This document shows, in pieces, positions 33,299 through 43,203 of a stretch of DNA of 64,000 nucleotides. Both the position numbers and the translations under genes were made by a program. Location: assembly GCF_046244365.1 (NCBI RefSeq), contig NZ_CP176395.1, forward strand, positions 496,001-560,000, in the 5' to 3' direction. The stretch is from Paenibacillus_V sp046244365 (lineage in GTDB: Bacteria; Bacillota; Bacilli; Paenibacillales; NBRC-103111). Position 1 is the first letter of the stretch. The number at the start of each line of letters is the position of its first letter. Under the pieces are notes generated by a model that had not been told where the DNA came from, ran no database searches, and saw nothing but the letters and a program-made list of their open reading frames with translations.

Positions 33299-34243
33299 CT
33301 ATTGCTGCCGAGACAGCCGGTACAAGCACAACCATATGAGAACGAAGCCGAGAAGCTGGGCAAGCGTTACCGTTTGATGAAAGACGAGCCAGTTAAGCAG
33401 GACGCCGACCATCGGGAAGGAGAGCTCGGCGAGGGTTGCGACCGATGCTTTCGTATTCGACAGGCCGCGGTAGTAGAGCAGCAAGCTGAATAGGCCCGGC
33501 AGGAACGCTTGGGCTAGCAGGCTTACGGCTATGCCGCTCCATTCCGCGGATAGCTGCGGCTGCTGCCAAGCTGCGCCTTCCGTCCAAGTCATCGCGAAGA
33601 GAAGCGGAAGCGCCAGCGTAAACCGCAGTGCGGTCACCGTTTCGAAGCGCATCCGGTCGACGAGCAGCCGGCCCATGACGGTGGAGCCTCCCCATAGGGC
33701 GGCGGCTCCTACGGACAATAGCGCCCCCGTCCCGGCGATCTCTCCGAAGTGGCCGATCGGCGCGGACCAGCCGAACGTAAGCAGATAGGTGCCACCAAGC
33801 GCTAAGGCGAGCAGCGGCAGAAAGCGTCCCGGCAATGTTTCTTTTAGAACGAGCCGGGCGGCTAAGATGGCAAACAGAGGCTGCAGCTTCTGAAGCAGCA
33901 GCACGGCGTTCGGATTGCCCTGGGCAAAGGCATTCGTAAACAGGATCGTGGCAATCGCCGATCCCCCCCAAGAGATAAACAGCAGAGCGCCGGCATAACG
34001 GAGCTTCAGCCCCCGGAGCTCGGCGCGGTAGAGCCAGAGCACGGGCACGGCGTACAACATAAGGAGCAGATGCTCCAGCAGCACGATTTGCGCCGAAGTA
34101 AGATATCGAAGCAGCAAAATGCGGAATAGCGGATCGACGCCCCATAGGGCGGCTCCCAGTGCGATGAGCCAAACGCCGTTTCTCGTATGGATGCCGGCAC
34201 GCTCCGCCTCCGCGGGCGGATGCATCAAAGTCAACTTTTCCAT
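33299..34243 (-). CDS. DMT/EamA-family transporter under FMN riboswitch, probable riboflavin importer
   Basis: About 314 residues from the ATG at 34243, nine bases after AGGAGG. Ten membrane helices in two EamA repeats. EamA proteins move many small molecules. Here the upstream FMN riboswitch and terminator strongly suggest riboflavin or an FMN precursor, as proposed for the ImpX group of FMN-riboswitch-linked EamA proteins. When FMN is plentiful the transcript would stop before this gene. Confidence 0.85.
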   Translation of the reverse strand: MEKLTLMHPPAEAERAGIHTRNGVWLIALGAALWGVDPLFRILLLRYLTSAQIVLLEHLLLMLYAVPVLWLYRAELRGLKLRYAGALLFISWGGSAIATILFTNAFAQGNPNAVLLLQKLQPLFAILAARLVLKETLPGRFLPLLALALGGTYLLTFGWSAPIGHFGEIAGTGALLSVGAAALWGGSTVMGRLLVDRMRFETVTALRFTLALPLLFAMTWTEGAAWQQPQLSAEWSGIAVSLLAQAFLPGLFSLLLYYRGLSNTKASVATLAELSFPMVGVLLNWLVFHQTVTLAQLLGFVLIWLCLYRLSRQQ

Positions 34244-34292
34244 ATTCAATAACCTCCTGCGGTTTTTTGAATAGGATCCTTCGTAAAGAAGA

Positions 34293-34331
34293 AATATGCC
34301 CCGTTATCGATTATCGATAACGGGGCATATT
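34293..34331 (-). terminator. Terminator (expression platform) of the FMN riboswitch
   Basis: Perfect 18-bp stem (AATATGCCCCGTTATCGA with its complement) and a 3-nt loop, followed on the minus strand by a T/C-rich run. It lies between the aptamer and the transporter start. Confidence 0.85.
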
Positions 34332-34389
34332 CAAACAAGCTCGGATCCGGATCGTTCAAAAAAACGATACCGGCGCCAAGCCGTTTGCG

Positions 34390-34533
34390 ATCTTCTCCCA
34401 TCCGGACTGTACCGTCGGCCTTGGAATCGCACCAAGTCAGTCGCTTTCCGCCTAATAGGCGGAAAGCGAGTCGCGGGCTAAGGTTCACGGGAACCATCAC
34501 CGCCGGTCGGGAATTTCACCCTGCCCCGAAGAT
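34390..34533 (-). promoter_or_regulatory. FMN riboswitch (RFN element)
   Basis: On the minus strand: 5' ATCTTCGGGGCAGGGTGAAA, then TTCCCGACCGGCGGT, AGCCCGCGA, a variable stem, TTGGTGCGATTCCAA, GCCGACGGTACAGTCCGGAT and the closing GGGAGAAGAT. These are the conserved segments of the FMN aptamer in order. It controls the transporter gene at 33299-34243. Confidence 0.96.
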
Positions 34534-34610
34534 CCACATTCAATTAGAATGGATTCTACCACAGAGGTTTCATTTGCGGCAAGACGTTTTTTGAAAACGG
34601 CTTGCCGCAT

Positions 34611-35510
34611 TTACATGGAAATGGAGATGCCTCGGTTCATACGCTTCCCTGCCGCGAGACGGAGGCCTTCGTCCCATTGCCTGCACCATTCGTTAAAATC
34701 CGACAGCACGCTGTCCGGTGCGCTTTCGCTGCGCGCGACGAATGACGGGTGATAGGGGCGTCCGGACGGCTGACCGGTGCGGTGGTAGCGCAGATCAATG
34801 CTCCAACGAATAATGTCCGACAGGTTCGACGTGCCCCGGTGAGGCGTATATTTGTTCATGATGACGATGCCGCCCTTCGGGCAAGGAGCCAGCTTGACGG
34901 GGCCAGCAGGCAAGTGCTCCGGTACGATGGTAAAGCCGTCTGTGGGCGTATGCGGCAAATATCCGTCCTTGAAGACGCCGGGCATGACTTCCATGCAGCC
35001 GGTTTCGGCGATCGCGTCGACGAGGGGCAGCCAGAACGTAAACATGTCGGTTTCGTCGGCTTCCTCCAGCGTAACCCCCGCATCTTGATGCCACGGTACG
35101 TTCAGGAAGAACTCAGGCGTCTCGGTGCCGAAAGCCCGATTCGGCACTTTGGCGCGCAAATGCTGGATAGGGTTGCACATGATGTCGCTGCCCAGCAAGC
35201 TGCCAGCGACATCGAGCAGATTTGGATTGCGCAGGAAATCGAACAGCTCCGGTATGCGCGAATGCATGATGTCGAGGCCAAGCCCGATTTCTTTGCTCTG
35301 CATAAAGAGAGAAGTGTACCGCTTCTCGAAGGATTCGCCTTCATGAAGTTCGGCAATTTTGCCTGCCTCCTTCAGCTCGTTCGCCCTCCGGTCGATAAAA
35401 CGCTCAATGCCGGCGATGACCGGCGCCAAATCCGCCTCGTTCAGCGCATTTTCCACCACGAGGTAGCCTTCTTCGTGAAACTGTTTCACTTGCTTCTCCG
35501 TCAATTTCAT
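34611..35510 (-). CDS. Phytanoyl-CoA dioxygenase (PhyH) family protein
   Basis: 299 residues from the ATG at 35510, nine bases after AAGGAG; the longer frame to 35573 has no site. A non-heme iron, 2-oxoglutarate-type oxygenase: iron ligands HQD in VPWHQDAG and the distal His in TPHRG, then an Arg suited to bind 2-oxoglutarate. The substrate is unknown. It is divergent from an AraC regulator at 36049, its likely activator. Confidence 0.87.
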   Translation of the reverse strand: MKLTEKQVKQFHEEGYLVVENALNEADLAPVIAGIERFIDRRANELKEAGKIAELHEGESFEKRYTSLFMQSKEIGLGLDIMHSRIPELFDFLRNPNLLDVAGSLLGSDIMCNPIQHLRAKVPNRAFGTETPEFFLNVPWHQDAGVTLEEADETDMFTFWLPLVDAIAETGCMEVMPGVFKDGYLPHTPTDGFTIVPEHLPAGPVKLAPCPKGGIVIMNKYTPHRGTSNLSDIIRWSIDLRYHRTGQPSGRPYHPSFVARSESAPDSVLSDFNEWCRQWDEGLRLAAGKRMNRGISISM

Positions 35511-36048
35511 CTCGATCCGACTCCTTATCGTTATCCTGTACCCGCCTAAACGGCTGGTCGTTCCGCCCCGCAAATCGCCGTGGGCAGCACGGCTTCCGCT
35601 TTGCGGGATTGCTTAAAGTGTAGCAAAACCGACGCGGATTTTGTGTCGTTCTCTAGCTCATTTTTGTTGTGATATTGCGGTTTATTTGACTCTGCTTTTC
35701 GCTATATTTTTGATCAGCGGTTGTCCGGATACAGGCTCCTCCGATCCCGGAATTTTCCAGAAGCTAGCTGCTGTCTAGCGCAAAGCCTGGAAGGCCGGTT
35801 CGCGGATATGCGGGATGCTGGCTACTTGCGATCCGCTGCGCGGAATCCGTGTTCCCGGCGTCGGAATCTGTGTGCGGATGACACTTCTCCATCCAGCAGC
35901 AAGCCAATGCCGCCTCCATCCGCTTGTTTCTCCATCTTACGCATTGTATGATCCTTGATAAGAACAACAATATCCAAACAAAATTTAGCGTTAGGGGTAC
36001 GGCCGATGAATCGGGATGATGAGGCCATGCGAGAGGAGCGTTTCCTTT
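35511..36048. other. Divergent spacer between PhyH and AraC genes
   Basis: 538 bp. AT-rich at 35640-35720 on the PhyH side, GC-rich in the middle. I see no convincing gene, terminator or clear promoter. It may hold the regulator's binding sites. Confidence 0.5.
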
Positions 36049-36903
36049 ATGTATGTGCATGACAAAATGATCGCATTCGATCACCGGAAAACGACGTACG
36101 GCACCTTCAAGGAGACGTTTCACGCCCATAAGGCAATGGAGTTCGTTTATGTATACGAAGGGGAAGGACGCTTGATCAGCGAGGGACAGACGTATGCGAT
36201 CAAACCCGGGACGCTGCTGGCTTTTCAGCCGTTTCAGCTTCACCGCGTTCAGATGGACGTCACGGAGACGGCTCCTTTTGTCCGCACGCTGCTTATCTTC
36301 GATGAAGGCCTGCTCACGCCTTATTTGGAGCCGTATCCTGCGCTGCGGTCCTTTTTTGACCATCTTGTCAAGGATAAACTGACGGTAAAGACGATTGAAG
36401 GGCTGGGCGCCGCGGAGCTGCTGGTCCGTCAGCTGGACGATTGCCGGCAGCTCATCGCCGAAGCCGCACAGCAAGAGAAGGCGGAAGCGCATATACACGC
36501 CGTGTTGACCTTTTTGCGGCTGTTAAAGCCGATTTGGCTTCAAGCCGAGCGGAACGGAGATGTCTACGGACAGCGTACGCCTCACCGGGCCGAGCGGATC
36601 ATGCAGTGGCTGGAGGCGCATTACGCCGAGCCTTTCGAGCTCGAAAGGCTGGCCGGCGAGCTGCATGCGTCGACGTACCATCTTTCGCATTTGTTTAAAG
36701 ACGCCACCGGAAGCACGATATCCGACTATTTGCATGCGACCCGCGTGCGACACGCCAGCATGCTGCTGACCCATACATCGCTTTCGATTCCGGAGATCGG
36801 GGAGAGGGTCGGGCTGACGAATCCGTCCTATTTCTGCCAGCTGTTCAAGCGCAAAATGGGCGTATCGCCGCACCGCTACCGGCTCATCCAGCGGAAGCGG
36901 TAG
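36049..36903 (+). CDS. AraC-family regulator
   Basis: 284 residues from the ATG at 36049 behind GAGGAG. N-terminal cupin domain (HAHKAMEFVYV, then GEG) and two C-terminal helix-turn-helix motifs ending in GLTNPSYFCQLFKRKMGVSP. Likely controls the divergent PhyH gene. Confidence 0.86.
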   Translation: MYVHDKMIAFDHRKTTYGTFKETFHAHKAMEFVYVYEGEGRLISEGQTYAIKPGTLLAFQPFQLHRVQMDVTETAPFVRTLLIFDEGLLTPYLEPYPALRSFFDHLVKDKLTVKTIEGLGAAELLVRQLDDCRQLIAEAAQQEKAEAHIHAVLTFLRLLKPIWLQAERNGDVYGQRTPHRAERIMQWLEAHYAEPFELERLAGELHASTYHLSHLFKDATGSTISDYLHATRVRHASMLLTHTSLSIPEIGERVGLTNPSYFCQLFKRKMGVSPHRYRLIQRKR

Positions 36904-36973
36904 AACGCGTTTCAGACAGGCAGCGGCACTAATGCCGAAATCGCTTCCTTTATCCAGTTCCATCCATTTGCCG

Positions 36974-37001
36974 TTGAACGCGACTCATGGTACCTTATTA
37001 T
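36974..37001 (+). promoter_or_regulatory. Candidate promoter of the membrane AraC sensor
   Basis: TTGAAC at 36974-36979 and TATTAT at 36996-37001, spacer 16 bp. Confidence 0.45.
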
Positions 37002-37097
37002 AGAATTAGACATGTGTACCGCCAGACCAATTCATCTCAAAAAGGCGAAAGCCGTTCTTTCAATATAAAAGAAAGCGTTACCGGAAGGGGAGCCGAC

Positions 37098-39434
37098 ATG
37101 ATTAGAAAGCTGAGAGGCATGCTGCGGCTGGGCGTGTTCGACAATGCCAAAAGCGGCTTTTACCGCAAAAGCTTTGCGATCGTTCTGCTTATTACGAGCT
37201 TGCCTACCGCGCTGCTCGCTTTTGCCACCTATTATGTCGGCACCCGCCAGATCGAGCAGGAAGTGAACCGGACGCATCAGGTGCGGCTGCAAAATACGGC
37301 GGACAAGCTGAACAATCAGCTGGCCCAGCTGGAGAAAACGGTCACCATGTGGACGTTCGACCCGATGCTGAAGGCGAGGCTGGGCAGCATGACGGTCGAA
37401 ACGTTCGAGAAGAGCTATGAGCTGCGCAACGATTTGGCTCAGTCATTGCTCGTCATGGGCAGCTCGAGTCCTTTGCTGCGGGAAGTGCGGCTCTACATTC
37501 CGGGCTCCGAATTGTACATTTCCCCCCTCAATTCGAGGGTTATCGTCCCTCTCGAAACCCGGGATGAGATCGTCTATTACGCATCGCTTATGCAAAACGA
37601 AAAAAACCGCTATTGGGCATACGTCTCGGGCTACCTCTCGCTAGTGCAGAAGCTGCCCGAACGGTCTCCATACGGCTATTTGCTGGCCCGTTTCGACGAG
37701 GCGGCGATCAACGCTTTGATTCAAACAGACAACGAGCTGAAGGGTACCGCCTTTCTGCTGAAAGATAACGGAGAATGGCTAGATCCCGCCATCGGCGCGG
37801 AGCCTGACAAGCATCGCTTCGATTTTGCGCTGAAGCAGAAGCTGAGCGAAGAAAAGGACAAGTCGGGCTCGTTCTTCATGGATTGGCAGGGGGAGAAATA
37901 CGCCGCTTCCTACGGGACGATTCAAGCGACCGGGTGGACGTATATGTCCGCAACGCCGGTCTCGAAGCTGACGCAGCCCGTCATTACGATGTCGCGCGCG
38001 CTGATCGTTATCGGCTGTCTAGGCGTAGCAGTCGCCATATTCCTGTCCTGGTTCGCTTCGCGCAAGCTGTATCAGCCGATCGTCCGTCTCGTAAAGCTGT
38101 TCCGGGCGGAGAAGGCCGATACGGCAGAGATCGTCGCCAAGGACGAGCTGGAGTTCATCGAGCGGCAGTGGCAGTTTCTGAGCAGCCAGAGCAAGCATCT
38201 GCACGAACGGCTGGAGCAGCATCTCGATTCGTTGCGCGAGCTGTTTCTGTTCCAGCTGCTTCACGATCACCTCAGCCATCTTACCGAAGACGATCTGCGG
38301 AAACGGATGGAACAGTACGGCTGGGAGGTCGAAGGCCAAACCTATGCGCTGCTCGTCGTCCGGCTGCTCGGATTCTCCAAGCTGCAGGACCGTTTCGTCG
38401 ACGGAGACGAGCAGCTTGTCACGTTCGCCGCGGCAAACGTGATCGGAGAGCTGGCCGACAGCTTGTTCGCGCAGGCGGAGGTCATCAACGAGCAGGATTT
38501 GTCGGTCAGCGTGCTCGTGCTGCTTCCGGACGGGCAGCCGGACGGCGAAGCCAAGAAGCAGCTTCAGTCGTTCAGCGAGCATATGATTCACACCTTGTCC
38601 GCGGTTCTGAAAATGAACGTCATGATCGGCCTTTCGCGGCGGACGCCGCGGCTTTCCGACCTGCCACAGGCTTACGATGAGGCGAACCGTTCGTTCCGCC
38701 ACCGTAATTTGCAGGAAATCAACCAGGTGCTCGACGTCGAGGAAATGACGGTCAGCGCCCAGCCGATTCCTTATCCGTTCGCGACGGAGAAGGAGCTCGT
38801 GCGCTGTATCCGCGCAGGAGAACGGGAAGAAGCGCTGCGAACGGTCGACCGGTTCGTCGAGGAGCTGTCGGCAAGCGGAGAGACGGAGCTCGTCGTCCGC
38901 CAGGGCATTCATCAGCTGCTGGGCGTCGTGCTGCATCACATTATTTTATCCGGCTTCAATCCGCAGTCGCTTTACCGGGGCGCCGATCTGTACGAGGAGG
39001 CCGGGGAGCTGCGTGAGCCGGACGAGATGACGTTCTGGTTCCGGGAGAAGCTGTCGGTTTATTTGGACGCACAGGTTGAGACGATGCGCAAGACGCAAGA
39101 CAGCCTTATGACCGAGACGGTCGATCAGGTTATCGCGCTGCTCCAGGAGGAATACGCCAAAGATATATCGCTGGAGACGTACTGCGATCGTCTGGGCATC
39201 AGCATCTATAAGCTTAGCGCGGGCTTCAAGGAAGTAACGGGCGTCAATTTCATCGACTATTTGACGAAGATTCGCCTCGACAAATCCAAGGAGCTTCTGC
39301 TTCGCTCGAACGAGAAAGTGAACGACATCGCTTTTCAAGTCGGTTATCAGCCGTCCTACTATTACCGCGTATTCAAAAAGCACGAGGGTGTCACCCCCTC
39401 GCAATACCGCGATATGTACAAAGAAAACGGGTAG
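37098..39434 (+). CDS. Membrane-bound AraC-type regulator of sugar importer
   Basis: 778 residues from the ATG at 37098; the site is a GGAAGGGGAG stretch upstream. Two membrane helices (about residues 25-47 and 295-315) enclose an extracellular sensor domain of about 250 residues. A HAMP-like linker and a middle domain follow, then AraC helix-turn-helix motifs at the C-terminus (FQVGYQPSYYYRVFKKHEGVTP). This build is typical of Paenibacillus regulators placed next to LplB/YtcP importers. It probably senses an extracellular sugar or binding protein and activates the operon at 39726. Confidence 0.9.
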   Translation: MIRKLRGMLRLGVFDNAKSGFYRKSFAIVLLITSLPTALLAFATYYVGTRQIEQEVNRTHQVRLQNTADKLNNQLAQLEKTVTMWTFDPMLKARLGSMTVETFEKSYELRNDLAQSLLVMGSSSPLLREVRLYIPGSELYISPLNSRVIVPLETRDEIVYYASLMQNEKNRYWAYVSGYLSLVQKLPERSPYGYLLARFDEAAINALIQTDNELKGTAFLLKDNGEWLDPAIGAEPDKHRFDFALKQKLSEEKDKSGSFFMDWQGEKYAASYGTIQATGWTYMSATPVSKLTQPVITMSRALIVIGCLGVAVAIFLSWFASRKLYQPIVRLVKLFRAEKADTAEIVAKDELEFIERQWQFLSSQSKHLHERLEQHLDSLRELFLFQLLHDHLSHLTEDDLRKRMEQYGWEVEGQTYALLVVRLLGFSKLQDRFVDGDEQLVTFAAANVIGELADSLFAQAEVINEQDLSVSVLVLLPDGQPDGEAKKQLQSFSEHMIHTLSAVLKMNVMIGLSRRTPRLSDLPQAYDEANRSFRHRNLQEINQVLDVEEMTVSAQPIPYPFATEKELVRCIRAGEREEALRTVDRFVEELSASGETELVVRQGIHQLLGVVLHHIILSGFNPQSLYRGADLYEEAGELREPDEMTFWFREKLSVYLDAQVETMRKTQDSLMTETVDQVIALLQEEYAKDISLETYCDRLGISIYKLSAGFKEVTGVNFIDYLTKIRLDKSKELLLRSNEKVNDIAFQVGYQPSYYYRVFKKHEGVTPSQYRDMYKENG

Positions 39435-39467
39435 CGCAGGCGTAAGAAACGGCGCTGCCCTCAAGAA

Positions 39468-39500
39468 GAGCCTTCCGCGTGCGGGAGGCTCTATTTTTTG
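39468..39500 (+). terminator. Terminator of the AraC sensor gene
   Basis: AGAGCCT-CCGC, loop GT, GCGG-AGGCTCT, then a run of six T. Confidence 0.88.
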
Positions 39501-39547
39501 TTTCCGTCTTTGAACAACCCGCGGCGTGCGGGGCATATTCCGGGCGG

Positions 39548-39688
39548 GTGCACTTTTTTAACGGAGTGCACTTTTTTGCGCGCCCCAAAAAGTGCATACC
39601 GGACAAACGGCAGTGCACACGTCTGCAAACAATGTGCACCCGGTGCAAAAGTTTGATGTTGTGCGGAGGCTGCCGCGGCGGGTATAGT
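39548..39688 (+). promoter_or_regulatory. Sugar importer promoter region with a cluster of GTGCA motifs
   Basis: GTGCA occurs at 39548, 39566, 39592, 39613, 39634 and 39643, four times as GTGCAC. Two copies form the direct repeat GTGCACTTTTTT, and the third is its inverted match (AAAAAGTGCA). A possible promoter follows (TTGTGC at 39659-39664, TATAGT at 39683-39688, spacer 18 bp). The cluster would suit cooperative binding of the AraC-type regulator encoded upstream. Confidence 0.5.
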
Positions 39689-39725
39689 CTGGCTTACCGG
39701 AACAAGATAGGAGTGGGGTGTTTGC

Positions 39726-40688
39726 ATGGCAGTTACATCGTTAGATAAGCAGTCGCTAGGCAAGCGGACGGCATCGGGTACGGGATCGCTGAAGAAGCAG
39801 TCCTTCCGAAAGCATCTGTGGTTTTACTTGCTGGCTGCTCCGGGCATCATTTATTTTCTTCTTTTTCATTATGTACCCATGTGGGGCGTGCTGCTCGCGT
39901 TTCAGGAGTACAGTCCGTACAAAGGGGTTTTCCACAGCGAGTGGGTCGGCTTCGACCATTTTATCCGATTTTTCAAGGATCCCGCCTTTTTCGAGTTATT
40001 GAAAAATACGCTTTTGCTCAGCTTCTACAATCTGTTCTTCTACTTCCCGTTCACGATTCTGCTCTCGCTGCTTCTGAATGAGGTGCGGTCGACGCTCGTC
40101 AAGCGGTTCGTGCAAACGGTCGTATACTTGCCCCATTTCGTATCGTGGGTCATTATCGTCGGCATTACGTTCATCTTCTTCGGGCCTTCCGGCGTTCTTA
40201 ACCATTATTTCGAAACGTGGTTCGACGGCAAAAACGTACCGTTCCTGATGAGCAACGACTGGTTCCGTCCGATGATGGTATTCCAGCAAATTTGGAAGGA
40301 CGCGGGCTGGGGAACGATCATTTTCATGGCGGCGCTGGCCGGTATCAATCCCGAGCTTTACGAGGCCGCTAAGGTCGACGGCGCGAACCGCTGGCACAAC
40401 ATCGTGAATATCACGCTGCCGGGCATCCGGAGCACGATCATCGTTCTGCTTATTTTACGGCTCGGCTCGATTCTGGATTCGAACTTCCAGCAGGTGTTTC
40501 TCATGTGGAACACGTTCAACGAAAGCGTTTCGAACGTCTTCGACCTTTACGTATACAAAGTCGGTCTGCAGCGCTTCGAGTTCAGCTTCAGCGTAGCGGT
40601 GGGACTGTTCAACTCGGTGGTCGGCCTAATCCTGATCATGATCGCGAACTATATGGCCAAGCTATTTAAAGAAGACGGTATTTTCTAG
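39726..40688 (+). CDS. Sugar ABC importer permease, LplB-like
   Basis: 320 residues. Six membrane helices and the permease loop EAAKVDGANRWHNIVNITLP, which docks on the shared ATPase. An N-terminal extension of about 30 polar residues precedes the first helix. It belongs to the polysaccharide-type carbohydrate importers that use a separately encoded ATPase; none is in this operon. GGAGTGGGG precedes the ATG. First gene of the importer operon. Confidence 0.92.
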   Translation: MAVTSLDKQSLGKRTASGTGSLKKQSFRKHLWFYLLAAPGIIYFLLFHYVPMWGVLLAFQEYSPYKGVFHSEWVGFDHFIRFFKDPAFFELLKNTLLLSFYNLFFYFPFTILLSLLLNEVRSTLVKRFVQTVVYLPHFVSWVIIVGITFIFFGPSGVLNHYFETWFDGKNVPFLMSNDWFRPMMVFQQIWKDAGWGTIIFMAALAGINPELYEAAKVDGANRWHNIVNITLPGIRSTIIVLLILRLGSILDSNFQQVFLMWNTFNESVSNVFDLYVYKVGLQRFEFSFSVAVGLFNSVVGLILIMIANYMAKLFKEDGIF

Positions 40689-40699
40689 GGGGTGACAGT

Positions 40700-41572
40700 A
40701 TGAGACTGCGGCGCTTTTCTTTATTCGATAGTATCAACGGTTTGTTTCTGCTGGCGCTCACGCTGGTCGTCATCATCCCGTTCTGGTATATGCTGGCGGT
40801 ATCGCTCAGCCCGGTCAGCGAGTCGCTGGGCGGCAGGTTTTACCTGATTCCGAAGGAATTTCTGCTGGAGGCATACCAGTATTTATTTTCCACCGACCGG
40901 TTCGTCAAAAGCATCGGCAACAGCATTTACATTACGGCCGTAGGCACGGTATTCAATATCATCGTTTCGATCACGCTCGCGTATGCGCTTTCCAAAAAGA
41001 CGCTGCCGGGACGAAAGTTGATTCTTCTCATGATGCTGTTTACGATGGTATTCAGCGGCGGCATGATTCCGAAATATTTGCTGATTAAATGGCTGGGGCT
41101 GCTCAACACGTATTGGGCGCTTATATTGCCCGCGGCGACGAATGCATTTACGATTCTCGTCATGAAAACGTTCTTTCAGAATTTGCCGGAAAGCCTCGAC
41201 GAGGCGGCTCGTATCGACGGGGCCGGCGAAGTTCGCATATTGGTTTCCGTTGTCATTCCGCTGTCGATGCCGATTATCGCGACGTTCTCGCTGTTTTTTA
41301 TGGTGTCGCACTGGAACGAGTTTTTCGGCGCGATCATTTATTTGAGCGATAACGCCAAGTGGCCGATTCAAGTGCTGCTGCGGCTTATGGTTGTCGTCGG
41401 CGACACGAAGATCGGGGCGGAAAGCAATCTCGACTTCGAAATGGTCAGCAAGGTGGGCGACAATGTCAAAATGGCCGCGATCATCGTGGCGATGCTGCCG
41501 ATCGTGATCGTGTACCCGTTTCTGCAAAAGCATTTTGCGAAGGGGGCGATGCTCGGGTCGATCAAGGAATAG
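40700..41572 (+). CDS. Sugar ABC importer permease, YtcP-like
   Basis: 290 residues, six membrane helices, permease loop EAARIDGAGEVRI. The pair partner of the preceding permease, 11 bp downstream, behind AGGGGGTGA. Confidence 0.92.
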   Translation: MRLRRFSLFDSINGLFLLALTLVVIIPFWYMLAVSLSPVSESLGGRFYLIPKEFLLEAYQYLFSTDRFVKSIGNSIYITAVGTVFNIIVSITLAYALSKKTLPGRKLILLMMLFTMVFSGGMIPKYLLIKWLGLLNTYWALILPAATNAFTILVMKTFFQNLPESLDEAARIDGAGEVRILVSVVIPLSMPIIATFSLFFMVSHWNEFFGAIIYLSDNAKWPIQVLLRLMVVVGDTKIGAESNLDFEMVSKVGDNVKMAAIIVAMLPIVIVYPFLQKHFAKGAMLGSIKE

Positions 41573-41649
41573 GCCGGTTTTCGCTCCAATAGCTTGACGG
41601 AATGGGAAAGTTGAAATCCTAAATGTATCCGATGAGGGGAGTTATTCAG

Positions 41650-43203
41650 ATGAAAACGAAAAAATGGGTCTCTGCGGCACTTGCAACGACACTCGCGGTA
41701 AGCGGCTTGGTCGGCTGCGCATCGAAGGAAGAAGCGAAAACGGGCGAGGGCGGCAAAACCTCTACGGAAAGCGCGAAGCCGGCTGAGCCGACGACGATCA
41801 AGGCGCTTGCGATCCTGTCGAGCGGCGAGCCGCCGGTGCTGGAGAACAACCAGGCGCTAAAAGAAATCGAGAAGCGCGCCAACGTGAAGCTCCAGGTCGA
41901 ATTCGTGCCTGGCGACGTTTATACGGATAAAGTGAACATTGCGATCGCGGCGGGCAGCCAGTACGATATGATTTTGATGACGGACGGCAAAGACGACAAA
42001 TTCGTTAAGCTCGTTAAACAAGGCGCGTTCCATGACATTTCCGCGCTTGTGAAGGACTCCAAAAACCTGCAGCGCATCCCGCAGTATACGTGGGACAACA
42101 CGACGGTGGACAGCAAGGTGTTCGGCGTTCCGAGACCTCGCGCCATTCACGGCGGCGGCAACGCAAACTTCTTTATCCGCAAGGACTGGCTGGACAAGTA
42201 CGGCCTCGCGGTTCCCAAAACGATCGACGAATTCACGAACGCCTTGAAGGTGTTCAAAGAGAAAGATCCGGCAGGCGGCGGCAAAACGATTCCGCTCGTC
42301 GCAGGTCCTTTCACCTCGCCTTGGTACGGATCGCTTAACCCGATCGGCTTCGGCTTCGGCTTGCCTTACACGTACAAGGTGGATGGAGATAAAGCTTCTG
42401 CTTATTTCCAACAGCCGGAATATAAAGCGTATCTCGACTGGATCAAAATGGCGTACACGGGCGGCTTGATCGACAAAGACGCGCCGGTGCTCAAAAGCGG
42501 CCAAGTGCAAGATAAATTCCTGTCCGGCGTAGCGGGCGCATGGGTTAACAACGTCGGCTTGCTCAACGAGAACAAGCTGGCTACCATACGCAAAGCCGAT
42601 CCGAAAGCCGAAGTCGTCGGCATCCCGTCGCTAACAGGACCGACAGGCAAAACTGGCGTGCAAATGATCGAAGGCTATTTCGGCATTTGGGTAATCCCAT
42701 CCAACGTATCGAAGGACAAAGCGAAGAAAATCGTCGAGTTCCTCGACTGGAGCGCAACCGAAGACGCAACGATTCTCGGCAAAGCAGGCGTGCAGGGCGT
42801 TCACTACAGCAACTACAACAAAGAGCTGAACGTGGCGGAGCGCACTGACGAACAGAAGAAGCTGTACGACAAAGAGAAGCCGAACCTGCTTATTTTGCAA
42901 AACGACTACACGAAATACTACTACGTCGATTCGCAAAAGCCGGAAATTCAAAAGGCGCAAAAAGACGTACTCGACGCGTTCGACAAAGTCGGCGTAGCGA
43001 ATCCGTTCCTGATGTACCTGTCGGAAACGAACGGCAAAAACCCGGACAACACGAAGAAGATCACTGATGCTACCGTCAACTATGTCATGGGCAAAGGCGA
43101 ATGGAGCGCGGTTCAAGCCGAGGTCGATGCGTGGGGCAAAGGGATCGGTGCTACCATTTTGAAGGAATACATGGATCAATATAACGCGAACAAGAAGAAA
43201 TAA
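41650..43203 (+). CDS. Sugar-binding lipoprotein of the ABC importer
   Basis: 517 residues from the ATG at 41650 behind GAGGGGAG. Lipoprotein signal with lipobox LVGC at about residues 20-23, then a Ser/Thr/Glu-rich linker and a family 1 solute-binding fold of the LplA size class (about 500 residues). It would capture oligosaccharides outside the membrane for the two permeases. Third gene of the operon. Confidence 0.92.
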   Translation: MKTKKWVSAALATTLAVSGLVGCASKEEAKTGEGGKTSTESAKPAEPTTIKALAILSSGEPPVLENNQALKEIEKRANVKLQVEFVPGDVYTDKVNIAIAAGSQYDMILMTDGKDDKFVKLVKQGAFHDISALVKDSKNLQRIPQYTWDNTTVDSKVFGVPRPRAIHGGGNANFFIRKDWLDKYGLAVPKTIDEFTNALKVFKEKDPAGGGKTIPLVAGPFTSPWYGSLNPIGFGFGLPYTYKVDGDKASAYFQQPEYKAYLDWIKMAYTGGLIDKDAPVLKSGQVQDKFLSGVAGAWVNNVGLLNENKLATIRKADPKAEVVGIPSLTGPTGKTGVQMIEGYFGIWVIPSNVSKDKAKKIVEFLDWSATEDATILGKAGVQGVHYSNYNKELNVAERTDEQKKLYDKEKPNLLILQNDYTKYYYVDSQKPEIQKAQKDVLDAFDKVGVANPFLMYLSETNGKNPDNTKKITDATVNYVMGKGEWSAVQAEVDAWGKGIGATILKEYMDQYNANKKK

